Source: Bacillus horti
Lineage (GTDB): Bacteria; Bacillota; Bacilli; Caldalkalibacillales; JCM-10596
Direction: 5' to 3'
NCBI RefSeq assembly: GCF_030813115.1
Contig: NZ_JAUSTY010000005.1
Coordinates: forward strand, 1-64,000
DNA length: 64,000 nucleotides
Under the pieces are notes generated by a model. That model made no database searches. It was not told the DNA's origin and saw nothing but the letters and a program-made list of their open reading frames with translations. This document shows, in pieces, positions 43,819 to 52,439 of the stretch (position 1 is its first letter; every line of letters begins with the position of its first letter). Made by a program: the position numbers and the translations under genes.

Positions 43819-46722
43819 GTGGAGTTTTTGAGTAAGTATAAGTATGTGGTGGTGGACTTTGAAACCACAGGAAATCGTGTGAAGGATGGGGATCAGATCA
43901 TTCAGATTGGGTTGTGTGTGATTGAGCAAGGTGAAATTACAGAAACCTTTTCTTCGAACGTTCGACCTACTGTCAAGATTCCAGCCTTTATTGAACAGTT
44001 AACAGGGATTTCAGAGCAGGATGTTGCCGATGCTCCCTCTATAGAAGAGTTACTACCTGAGTTAATGAAGCGATTAGATAACGCTTGCTTTGTGGCTCAC
44101 AACGTACATTTTGATCTATCCTTTTATCAAGGGATATTGGAGGAGCATGGGTACCTTCCTTTTAAAGGACCTATTATAGATACAGTAGAGCTTTCAAGAA
44201 TTATTTGGCCAGAAAAAGAAGGCTACAAGCTTTCTCAGCTTTCATCCGATGTAGGAGTTATTCATGAAAATCCACATCAAGCAGATAGTGACGCGATGGC
44301 AGCTGCTCAGTTATTTATTCAGCTTTGTGCTGAGCTTGAGGAGCTTCCTCTTATTACTATACAACGAATGATTCCATTGGCTAAAACCCTGCATTCGGAT
44401 ATAGATACTCTGATGCGCAGAGCGGAAAGCTCTAAAATTTTGCAGCAGGCTTTAACGAATCAGCAGGATCATCATATTGAAGTCTATCGCCATTTAGCTT
44501 TACGAAAAGATCCTGAGAATGAGGGGGCTACTAAGCAATACCATATAAGTGAAGAGACCCACAAAGCTTTTAAAAGCCTTTTGCAAATTACTGAAGAGGA
44601 TTTACATACAATCAAGCTACAAGACTATATTGGAGCCGTTCTTCCAGACTATGAGGTGCGAAAAGGTCAGCAGCTTTTTTTTGAGCATATTATTCATTGT
44701 TTTCGGAATGGACAGCATGGCTTAACCGAGGTTGGAACGGGAACTGGTAAGACGTTAGCCTATCTATTTGCAGCTGCCTTATGGTCCTATGTTTCCGGGG
44801 AAAAGGTGGTCATTAGTACATATACAATCCCTTTACAGGAGCAGGTTATGCTAAAGGAATGGCCAATCATTAAACAGGTGCTTCCTTTTTCGAGTCGAAT
44901 TAGTGTGATTAAAGGTAAACAGCATTATGTCTGCTTAAGTCGCCTAGAGCAAGCCTTTACTAATGTGGTGGAAGAGCGGAATTATGATTATGACCTGACC
45001 AAACTCCAGCTTTTAGTTTGGCTCACACGCACTACGACAGGTGATGTTGAGGAATTAAACCTGACAACTGGAGGCAGGGAGTTTTGGAAAAGAATTCAAA
45101 CAGAAGGTTCTTCCTGCTTTCAACGGGATTGTCCGTGGTTTAAACGCTGTTTTTACTATAAAGCTAAACGTGATGTTCAACAGGCCGACGTGATCATCAC
45201 TAATCATTCTTTACTGATTTCAGATGAAAAGTTCGGTCATATTCTGCCACCCTATCATTTTGCTATTGTTGATGAGGCTCACCACCTAGAGCAGATCGCT
45301 GTGGAGCATTTGGGGATTAAAATGCCTTATGCTCTTCTTCACTCTCTTTTCCAGCGCTTTATCACGATTGATCGTCAAGCGTTGCCTTATCAATTACATG
45401 CCATCTTTCAGCTTTTGATTCAGGGGGAAGAGCTTGAAAGCAGAATGAATCAGTTGGTTGACCTTTTACATGAGCTGAAGGTAGCGGTAGATGAACTATT
45501 TACTATGCTCCATTTGTATTGTCTCGAGAAGCCTGCTAATGCTCTAGAGGGCAACAAACGATTAAGTCGAATTGTTCATGATTCTGAACAGGATCCTCTT
45601 TGGGAGCAAACCCTACAGCTTGCTGAGCTAGTGCAAGAGACAGGGTTAAAAGCAATAAGCTCTTTTCACAAGCTAAATGGTCAGCTAGAGGAATGTGAAA
45701 TCAGTCAGTCACAGAAGCAAACCATTCAGGATTATAGAAGAACAGGAGAGCAGCTTTTTGAACAGGTTGAATGGCTAGCTACTCATCTTTTAGAGGCAGA
45801 CTTAAAAAATTATGTATACTGGTTTGAGTATGAGACACAAAATAATAAACATTTAATGTCTTTCCAGATAAGGCCATTATCTGTCTCAGCATATTTTAAG
45901 GAAAGCTTGTTTACTAAAAAAGAGAGTATAGTCCTTACCTCTGCTACACTGCAGGTTAAAGAAAGCTTCAAATTTTATGAAAGCCAGCTTGGTCTTGAGG
46001 AGGAGGATGTATCAACGTTAAAGGTATCCTCTCCTTTTCATTATGCTGAGCAAGCTAGATTATTTATTTCAGAGGATATTGCTTCATTAAGTGAAGGAAA
46101 TGAAGCAGGCTTTATTACAGAGCTAGCCGAATCAATCCTACAGGTTGCTCAAATTACGGACGGACGTATGTTGGTCCTGTTCACTTCACATCGTCAGCTA
46201 AGGATGACCCATGAAAAGCTTAAGCAGGCTTTAAGTGATCAAGGTATCTTTTTATTTGCACAAGGAATAGACTCCGGAAGCAGAATGAAGCTAACAAAGA
46301 ATTTTCAAAGCCAAGCGAAGGCCGTTTTGTTAGGAACGAGTAGCTTCTGGGAAGGAATTGACATTCCAGGGGAGGATCTGAGCTGTTTGGTTATTGTTAA
46401 GCTACCATTTACACCTCCAAATACTCCTTATTACGAAGCGAAGGCGGAGGAGCTGAAAAGGGACAAGAAGAACCCATTCAAGGATTATGCGTTACCACAA
46501 GCAGTCATTCGTTTTAAGCAGGGCTTTGGTCGATTAATTAGGAGACAGACTGATCGGGGGATTGTTATTCTGTTTGACCGCAGAGCGATAACGGCTAGGT
46601 ATGGAAGAGTGTTTCTTGATTCGTTGCCAGCCATTCCTGCTGAGGTGCTGGATAAAGAAAAAATGCTTCATGAAATAAAGCAATGGTTTCTAGTAGTAGA
46701 AGAAAATAAGACAAAAAACTAA
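43819..46722 (+). CDS. dinG: DinG-family ATP-dependent helicase/exonuclease
   Basis: A 967-residue DNA-processing enzyme. Residues 1-190 form a DnaQ-like DEDD exonuclease (VVDFETTG at 11-18, AHNVHFDLSF, HQADSDAMA). The helicase part has Walker A GTGTGKT near 306-312, the DEAH box at about 485-488, and the C-terminal motifs LGTSSFWEGIDIPG and GFGRLIRRQTDRG of the XPD/DinG superfamily 2. Four cysteines (about 371, 433, 438, 444, in SSCFQRDCPWFKRC) occupy the place of the iron-sulfur ligands of XPD-like helicases. GAGGTGAT precedes GTG 43819. The place after panD matches B. subtilis. Confidence 0.94.
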   Translation: MEFLSKYKYVVVDFETTGNRVKDGDQIIQIGLCVIEQGEITETFSSNVRPTVKIPAFIEQLTGISEQDVADAPSIEELLPELMKRLDNACFVAHNVHFDLSFYQGILEEHGYLPFKGPIIDTVELSRIIWPEKEGYKLSQLSSDVGVIHENPHQADSDAMAAAQLFIQLCAELEELPLITIQRMIPLAKTLHSDIDTLMRRAESSKILQQALTNQQDHHIEVYRHLALRKDPENEGATKQYHISEETHKAFKSLLQITEEDLHTIKLQDYIGAVLPDYEVRKGQQLFFEHIIHCFRNGQHGLTEVGTGTGKTLAYLFAAALWSYVSGEKVVISTYTIPLQEQVMLKEWPIIKQVLPFSSRISVIKGKQHYVCLSRLEQAFTNVVEERNYDYDLTKLQLLVWLTRTTTGDVEELNLTTGGREFWKRIQTEGSSCFQRDCPWFKRCFYYKAKRDVQQADVIITNHSLLISDEKFGHILPPYHFAIVDEAHHLEQIAVEHLGIKMPYALLHSLFQRFITIDRQALPYQLHAIFQLLIQGEELESRMNQLVDLLHELKVAVDELFTMLHLYCLEKPANALEGNKRLSRIVHDSEQDPLWEQTLQLAELVQETGLKAISSFHKLNGQLEECEISQSQKQTIQDYRRTGEQLFEQVEWLATHLLEADLKNYVYWFEYETQNNKHLMSFQIRPLSVSAYFKESLFTKKESIVLTSATLQVKESFKFYESQLGLEEEDVSTLKVSSPFHYAEQARLFISEDIASLSEGNEAGFITELAESILQVAQITDGRMLVLFTSHRQLRMTHEKLKQALSDQGIFLFAQGIDSGSRMKLTKNFQSQAKAVLLGTSSFWEGIDIPGEDLSCLVIVKLPFTPPNTPYYEAKAEELKRDKKNPFKDYALPQAVIRFKQGFGRLIRRQTDRGIVILFDRRAITARYGRVFLDSLPAIPAEVLDKEKMLHEIKQWFLVVEENKTKN

Positions 46723-46759
46723 ATCTGATGAGCTAACGTGTGTGAAAGGATGGTTGAGG

Positions 46760-48067
46760 ATGAAAACAAGATTTGAAAATGGGGTCATTATTACAGGGAA
46801 CAAGCAAAATGCTTGGTTTAAACAAGGGTATATGGTTATTGAGGATAACAAAATCGTTGAGATTGGCGATGCAGAAATAGAGGTTGGTAGCAGCAATGCG
46901 CAATATGACCAAATCATTGATCTTAAAGGAAGGTGGGTGATGCCTGGATGGGTAAACACCCACGGACATGCAGCCATGTCTTTGCTCAGAGGGTATGCAG
47001 ATGATTTGCCACTCAAAGAATGGTTAGAGCAAAAAATGTGGCCGATGGAGGGACAATTTAATGCTGATACGGTTCGGGCAGGTACGGCATTAGCTGTAGT
47101 TGAAATGCTTAAAACGGGAACGACCTGCTTTCTTGATATGTATGATCATATGAGCACGGTTGCTAAGGTTGTTGAAGAGTCTGGGATTCGAGCTGTGCTA
47201 GCAAGAGGGGTTATCGGGTTGTGTCCAGAAGAGGAGCAAATCAGGAAGCTGCAGGAAGCTACTCAATTTGCTTTAGAATGGGATCATCAGGCTAATGGAA
47301 GAATTACGACGATGATGTCACCGCATGCTCCATACACGTGTCCTCCGCACTATATCCAAAATATTATTGAGCAAGCGGCAAAGCATCAGTTACCTGTTCA
47401 TATTCATATGTCTGAAACGGCTAGAGAGGTGCAGCAAAATGTAGACGATTATGGGAAAAGACCGGTAGCCCATCTTCGAGATCTTGGTGTATTTGAGCTT
47501 CCGACATTGGTAGCACATGCCGTTCATGTGAACGAGGAAGAAATGGATATTTTACAGCAGTATGATGTAAAGGTTGCCCATAATCCAACAAGTAATCTTA
47601 AGCTAGGCTCAGGTATTGCACCAGTTCCTAGTTATCTAAAAAGAGGAATTACAGTTTCTCTAGGTACGGATAGTGCCGCATCAAACAATAAACTGGATAT
47701 GTTCCAAGAGGCCCGTTTAGCTGCGCTTATTCACAAAGGAGCAGGTGAGGACCCTCTAGCTGTTCCAGCTGAGGAGGCCCTTCGAATGGGAACAAAGTGG
47801 GGAGCGGAAAGTGTATTCCTATCACAGGTAGGAGCTTTAGAAGTGGGTATGGAAGCCGATTTTATTACGATTAATCCAAATCAAGCTCATTTGCAGCCTG
47901 CGCACCAGCCTATTTCACATATTATATACTCAGCCACTGGTCAGGATGTAGAGGATGTATATGTTCAAGGAAAGCAAATTGTGAAGAATAAGGAATGTTT
48001 ATTCTTAGATGAGGAAAGGATAATATATGAAGCTAACCAAGCTTTCCAAAAGCTAAATCAGGTCTAA
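46760..48067 (+). CDS. mtaD: Amidohydrolase, MtaD/SAH-MTA deaminase family
   Basis: A zinc- or iron-dependent deaminase of adenosyl-type compounds. The 435-residue protein has the metal motif NTHGHAAMSLLRG, HIHMSET, VAHAVHV, HNPTSNLKLGSGIAP and LGTDSAASNN, as in 5-methylthioadenosine/S-adenosylhomocysteine deaminases. The same family includes aminofutalosine deaminase (MqnX-type) of the futalosine pathway; because mqnA is present here, that role is a reasonable alternative. ATG 46760 is used with AAAGGATGG upstream, rather than the GTG at 46742. Confidence 0.85.
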   Translation: MKTRFENGVIITGNKQNAWFKQGYMVIEDNKIVEIGDAEIEVGSSNAQYDQIIDLKGRWVMPGWVNTHGHAAMSLLRGYADDLPLKEWLEQKMWPMEGQFNADTVRAGTALAVVEMLKTGTTCFLDMYDHMSTVAKVVEESGIRAVLARGVIGLCPEEEQIRKLQEATQFALEWDHQANGRITTMMSPHAPYTCPPHYIQNIIEQAAKHQLPVHIHMSETAREVQQNVDDYGKRPVAHLRDLGVFELPTLVAHAVHVNEEEMDILQQYDVKVAHNPTSNLKLGSGIAPVPSYLKRGITVSLGTDSAASNNKLDMFQEARLAALIHKGAGEDPLAVPAEEALRMGTKWGAESVFLSQVGALEVGMEADFITINPNQAHLQPAHQPISHIIYSATGQDVEDVYVQGKQIVKNKECLFLDEERIIYEANQAFQKLNQV

Positions 48068-48555
48068 TGCTTAAGCAAATTAAAGTATTAATTATAGGAG
48101 CTTGGAAGGTAGGGGTGTGCCTACATAAGCTAAACAAACTAAAGCAAATGCAGGCACTGCACAATGAATTTGAGGGTAGGTCGGATAATTTTTAATACGA
48201 AACTCTAAAGTATGGAACGAGCTAAAGATGCTTTGGAAAAAAAATATGCAGGTAATCAAAGACTTTCTCATTTGCTTCATGTATAGGTGAGGTGGGGCCA
48301 AACCATACATGGGTAGCTTGCATAGCTTCGTTAACAAGGACGACAGAATCGGTATCGGAAGCCTCATTTTCTAGATAAGACTTCGTAGTGTTTTCAATGA
48401 TGCAGCCCCCCTTTATAAGCGGTAAGCATAGTATAGCCTTAAAGCATGAACGTATGAGTAACATATTTTACAGTGCTTAAAAAATGATACCAGTATAAAA
48501 GTGTACTCATAAATAAGGGCATGAACGATATACTTAATGGCAAGGAGGGATTTTT
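48068..48555. other. Gene-poor gap, possible degraded small ORF on the minus strand
   Basis: No confident gene. A minus-strand frame at 48222-48464 encodes a protein-like stretch (DSVVLVNEAMQATHVWFGP, SPIHEANEKVFDYL), but the only good ribosome site, AAAGGGGGG near 48408-48416, leads to an ATT codon rather than ATG, GTG or TTG in that frame. It may be a gene remnant. A short promoter for the following lipoprotein gene is not obvious. Confidence 0.3.
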
Positions 48556-49350
48556 ATGAAAAAATTTTTTCTTGCCTGTTTGATTTTGTTTGTGTCTTTT
48601 CTAATCGGTTGTGAGCAAGGACATTTACAGGAAAATGCTACGGATACAACAGATGTAGGGGATATAGAAAAGCCACTTGATTTGCCTGCTACGAGTAGCT
48701 CGAAGGGTATTAAGGATACAATGGAGGAGAATGCTAAAGAAAAGCTTGAAGTTCAGCGGAAATTGATGGAGATTTCCTATGATCTTAATGTGTTGATTCA
48801 ACGAGTGGAGCAAGAGTATAGTAAATGGAATCAACCAGATCAAACGATGACATATACAATAAATAATGCTCTTGAAGAAGAGCAACAGGTAATTGGCTTA
48901 TATCATTCTCCTATGGAGTGGGAGATGGTGGGAAAGCTAGGGGATGACCGCTCATTTAAGATGACAAACCTGAATGAATCTGTTATTTTAGAATATGATG
49001 AGCAGAAGCATACATTAAATGTACAGGAGTTTTCTTATTTACTCCCGCATCATCATTTGACGATTTTGCAGGATTCCTTACAGGAAAAGCACGCTTCAAG
49101 GCTTACATGGACCAAAACACCTGAAAGCTGGGTAGCTTCCGTTCAATTCCCGCTTACTTCGTTATCAGACGATATATTAGCTTATTTATCACATGGTGAT
49201 CTTTCAGGAGAAGGGGCGAAGCATCCATTCACAGAGTATTTTATTACATATGAACTCATTTTTTCTGCTGACCAAACGAGCTTAGCTGAGATTACGTTTT
49301 CAATAAACAAAGGAAATGATGTCATTAATCAGCTAACATTCATACTATAG
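48556..49350 (+). CDS. Putative lipoprotein
   Basis: A 264-residue secreted protein, not recognised by family. The N-terminus is a type II signal peptide with lipobox LIGC (cysteine at about 19), so the mature protein would be anchored to the outer face of the membrane. Residues 20-60 are acidic and Ser/Thr-rich as in a linker, followed by a mixed helix and beta domain. CAAGGAGG precedes the ATG. The next gene, ypmB, encodes another secreted-side protein 62 bases later. Confidence 0.75.
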   Translation: MKKFFLACLILFVSFLIGCEQGHLQENATDTTDVGDIEKPLDLPATSSSKGIKDTMEENAKEKLEVQRKLMEISYDLNVLIQRVEQEYSKWNQPDQTMTYTINNALEEEQQVIGLYHSPMEWEMVGKLGDDRSFKMTNLNESVILEYDEQKHTLNVQEFSYLLPHHHLTILQDSLQEKHASRLTWTKTPESWVASVQFPLTSLSDDILAYLSHGDLSGEGAKHPFTEYFITYELIFSADQTSLAEITFSINKGNDVINQLTFIL

Positions 49351-49412
49351 CTTCTTTATATAAGTTAGCCTTGAATAAGGACATGTAAAAAAGATGAAAA
49401 GGGATTTTTTTG

Positions 49413-49883
49413 ATGAAAAAATGGATTATTATTGGAACAGGAATATTACTTATTGTGCTGTGGCAGGCTATTGATATCTACTCAACAGTCCAGGCAGATC
49501 GACAAGATGGACTAAACCGTTATATGCAGCTTATACCGGAATCTGCTGTTGTACAGGAAACCTTTCGTTATCATGGAGAAAAACGTTTTATGGTGTTTAA
49601 CCTCGAAATTGAAGATAGTGTATATGCTTACTTTTATGTGAGTGAGGATGGAGATACGTATACTTTGAACCATGATGAGCTAGTTTTAACAAGCTCCGAG
49701 GCTATGGAGAAAGTTAGACAGGAATTTTCCGAGCTAACGGTCATTCACCGGATTACACCAGCTATTTCAGGACAGGATTTCACTTGGGAAATTGTGGCAC
49801 AGGATAGCGGAGAAGATTATCAGTATCTCTACTATTCTATGACGGATGGAGAGTTTCAAAAGAGGTTTACGTTATCAAACTAG
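49413..49883 (+). CDS. ypmB: YpmB (DUF5590/PepSY-like) protein
   Basis: A 156-residue protein with an N-terminal membrane anchor (about residues 4-22) and an extracytoplasmic domain that looks like tandem PepSY-type units (YAYFYVSEDGDTYTL, quoted in part, and FTWEIVAQDSGEDYQYLYYS). The position between dinG and asnS matches ypmB. The ribosome site AAAAGGGA lies before the ATG at 49413; a TTG three bases earlier is an alternative. Function unknown; PepSY domains are often linked to peptidase inhibition. Confidence 0.8.
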   Translation: MKKWIIIGTGILLIVLWQAIDIYSTVQADRQDGLNRYMQLIPESAVVQETFRYHGEKRFMVFNLEIEDSVYAYFYVSEDGDTYTLNHDELVLTSSEAMEKVRQEFSELTVIHRITPAISGQDFTWEIVAQDSGEDYQYLYYSMTDGEFQKRFTLSN

Positions 49884-50198
49884 TTGTTTGATTAAATTAG
49901 CTATATCAGACCTAACGATTTAAGAATTACAATGATTCACCAATATATGGAATGGCAGACCTTTAGATAAGGATACTGTGATTCCTTTTTTATTTTCGTT
50001 TCACAAAGATCTAAAAGAAGGATTGGAGAGAGGTAGATGGGCTATTTGTCAAGGAATTTTCACATTTTTTTAGTAGGATGGAAGTCAATTACAAGTCAAC
50101 TGTATATCAATTTATGATATACTCATATATATACCCGATAGAATGGTATGTTCTTTTAAGAGTGTCTGCTAGACTGAAGTGGAGAGGAGATGAAGTAT
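49884..50198. other. Intergenic region before the FtsH-like pair
   Basis: About 315 bases without a gene. A weak terminator-like hairpin, AAGGA/TCCTT at 49969-49988 followed by TTTTTATTTT, probably ends the ypmB transcript. A TATACT at 50118-50123 could be a -10 box but no matching -35 is seen at the right distance. Confidence 0.4.
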
Positions 50199-50723
50199 AT
50201 GTTGAAAAAGTTAAACAAAAAAATAATCCTCCTTTCGTTTACGCTAACGTTGGTTTTGCTGTTTGGCGGTTGGTTTACGTATCAGTATTATGGAGCGGAA
50301 AAGCCAATTCAGGATATGGTGACAGAGCTAGAGCAGACAGAACTACTAGAGCTTTATACGGATCAAAAGAGGGTTTCTTTAACCGTTGGTTTTGAGAATA
50401 ATCCAAGTTTCGGAAAAGATATCTTAAAGATCTATGATTTTGTGCGAGGCTTTAATCCTGAGAAGGAAGTTCAGTTAAATATAGCATTAAGTCAAGGAGA
50501 GAATCATCCTTGGTGGCTTGAGCATTCCGCCCAAATCACAGAGGCTGTGCATCAGAAGCAATATTCAGAGCTTAGTGGAATTCTGGAGGAATGGCAGGAG
50601 CAAGGTCTTATATCAGAAGGAAATGTAAGGATGAATCAAAATCATCTCTTTATCTATGTTAAACCGGTGAACGACTCTGAGGTGTATATTTATATTCCCT
50701 TTCTAATGGAAAAACAAAGCTAA
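50199..50723 (+). CDS. Single-pass membrane protein upstream of the FtsH-like gene
   Basis: A 174-residue protein not recognised by family. A basic N-terminus (MLKKLNKK) is followed by a membrane helix at about residues 9-27 and a mixed domain of about 145 residues predicted outside the cell. No lipobox and no catalytic motif are visible. GGAGAGGAGA precedes ATG 50199, which is preferred over ATG 50190 inside that site. Its stop lies 23 bases before the FtsH-like gene, so the two are likely one operon and the protein might cooperate with it. Confidence 0.75.
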   Translation: MLKKLNKKIILLSFTLTLVLLFGGWFTYQYYGAEKPIQDMVTELEQTELLELYTDQKRVSLTVGFENNPSFGKDILKIYDFVRGFNPEKEVQLNIALSQGENHPWWLEHSAQITEAVHQKQYSELSGILEEWQEQGLISEGNVRMNQNHLFIYVKPVNDSEVYIYIPFLMEKQS

Positions 50724-50746
50724 ACGCTAAGTAAGGCGGTGATAAG

Positions 50747-52243
50747 ATGATAAAAAAAGAATGGTTCTTCGGAGCAGTTCCCGTTATTCTGTTATTTCTG
50801 TTCTATATAGAGGTTAATATTGGTCCTATTTTATTTGTCATGCTTATTGCTGGATTGGTTTTTTATCTAGTGAGAAAGCAAGGGGCCTATCCTGTCGCAA
50901 AGCCAAAGCAACGAAAAAGCCATGAGGTTCCTACTATGGAAAAGAAGTTTACCGATATTGGTGGACAGGAGCGTGCTAAGCAGGAGCTTAAGGAGGCGAT
51001 TGATTTTCTTAAGCAGGATAAAGAGGCTGATCATTATGGGATTCGCCCGTTAAAAGGTATTCTGCTAACGGGACCTCCTGGAACAGGGAAAACATTAATG
51101 GCCAAAGCGGCAGCAAATTATGCTGAAGCGGCTTTTGTCGCTGCTTCTGGAAGTGAATTTGTTGAAATGTATGTTGGAGTTGGAGCTAGCAGGATTCGAA
51201 ATCTGTTTAAAGAGGTTAAGACCTTAACAGCGGAGAAAAACCTTGACCGAGGTGTTATCTTCATTGATGAGATTGACGCGATAGGAGGAAAGCGTGAGGG
51301 GCAGCAGCAGAAGGAGTATGATCAGACTTTAAATCAGCTTTTGACTGAAATGGATGGCATGTTAACCTCTGACTCACCTAGAATCCTTATTATAGCGGCC
51401 ACCAATCGAAAGGATATGCTGGACCAAGCATTGCTTAGACCAGGAAGGTTTGATCGACATATCCAGGTTGACTTACCTGATAAAAATGGCCGGAAGCAAA
51501 TTTTAGATATTCACTTTGAAAATAAACCGCTAGCAGAGGACGTGGATTTAGAAACGGTAGCTATAGACTCTTATGGGTTCTCAGGTGCTCAGTTGGAGAG
51601 TGTTGCTAATGAAGCTGCTATTTATGCCTTTAGAGTAAAGAATCCTACCATTACTAGCACGCATATTTCCACGGCGATTGATAAGGTCATGATGGGAGAG
51701 CAAACGGATCGGGAGTCAACAGAGGAGGAGAAGAAGCGAGTGGCCTTCCATGAGCTAGGACATGCGATCGTTTCTGAGGTGCTTCGTCCTAATTCTGTTT
51801 CCCAGGTTGTTCTGATCCCGCGTGGAGGAGCATTAGGGTATGTTCGACAGGCCCCGCAGAAGGAAATGTATCTGCATACAAAATCCTATATTGAGGAGCA
51901 AATCATGATTTGTTTAGCAGGTGCTGTGACGGAGGAGATTTATTATGGGGAGCGTAGCACAGGGTCAAAAAATGATTTTGAACAAGCCTTAAATCTAGTG
52001 CATCATATGATTGATGCTGGACTTACATCCCTAGGTATTGTTTCGATTCAGCATCTCTCTAAAAGCAAAATTCAAGAGGAAGCGAATAAGATTCTAAATC
52101 AGCTTCTCATGAAAACGAGGAAGGTGCTTGAAGAGCATGATCGAGTTTTTCAATTAGGCTATGATCAGCTTATGCAGGAGGAAAGAATGAGTGGAGCACG
52201 TTTTCAACAGCTCCTTGAAGAATATAAGACTGTCCACGCTTAA
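50747..52243 (+). CDS. Short FtsH-like membrane AAA metalloprotease
   Basis: An ATP-dependent zinc protease related to FtsH. The 498-residue protein has two close membrane helices (about 6-22 and 27-43) joined by only a few residues, lacking the 70-80 residue extracytoplasmic domain of FtsH. The AAA module shows Walker A GPPGTGKT (109-116), Walker B IFIDEID (171-177) and arginine fingers in RPGRFDR (231-237). The protease module has HELGH (335-339) and the third zinc ligand D410 in GSKNDFEQ, so it is predicted active. B. subtilis FtsH is near 637 residues; this is a paralogue replacing aspB in the gene order. AAGGCGG precedes the ATG. Confidence 0.92.
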   Translation: MIKKEWFFGAVPVILLFLFYIEVNIGPILFVMLIAGLVFYLVRKQGAYPVAKPKQRKSHEVPTMEKKFTDIGGQERAKQELKEAIDFLKQDKEADHYGIRPLKGILLTGPPGTGKTLMAKAAANYAEAAFVAASGSEFVEMYVGVGASRIRNLFKEVKTLTAEKNLDRGVIFIDEIDAIGGKREGQQQKEYDQTLNQLLTEMDGMLTSDSPRILIIAATNRKDMLDQALLRPGRFDRHIQVDLPDKNGRKQILDIHFENKPLAEDVDLETVAIDSYGFSGAQLESVANEAAIYAFRVKNPTITSTHISTAIDKVMMGEQTDRESTEEEKKRVAFHELGHAIVSEVLRPNSVSQVVLIPRGGALGYVRQAPQKEMYLHTKSYIEEQIMICLAGAVTEEIYYGERSTGSKNDFEQALNLVHHMIDAGLTSLGIVSIQHLSKSKIQEEANKILNQLLMKTRKVLEEHDRVFQLGYDQLMQEERMSGARFQQLLEEYKTVHA

Positions 52244-52274
52244 CATGGACCTTTGTTCATGTTAAGCTTTTTTT
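52238..52274 (+). terminator. Terminator of the FtsH-like unit
   Basis: GCTTAACATG and CATGTTAAGC pair over 10 bp and are followed by TTTTTTT. The 5' arm overlaps the stop codon of the protease gene. Confidence 0.85.
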
Positions 52275-52439
52275 GTTAGGCTGAATTAGTGGAAGGATTC
52301 TGAGATTACATTCATTTCTCTTTTCCTTTTTTCAGGGGTGGCAACGGAGCTCATTTATTTATATAATAAGAGCATTGGATCTGAGTTACATATGGACAAG
52401 TAGCAATCAATTTATAGTGAAATGTTGGAGGGAATATCG

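Noticed and set aside
48092-48367. 91-residue minus-strand frame
   Set aside because: Composition is hydrophobic and irregular, it has no ribosome site and overlaps the more protein-like frame at 48222-48464.
50078-50395. 105-residue plus-strand frame overlapping the small membrane protein gene
   Set aside because: It overlaps the gene at 50199-50723 in another frame, has no ribosome site and reads as low-complexity basic sequence.
52335-52355. AGGGGTGGCAACGGAG before asnS, resembling a T-box core
   Set aside because: The match to the T-box consensus AGGGUGGNACCGCG is imperfect, no specifier stem is seen and no terminator lies between it and asnS. A TATAAT at 52362 suggests an ordinary promoter region instead.
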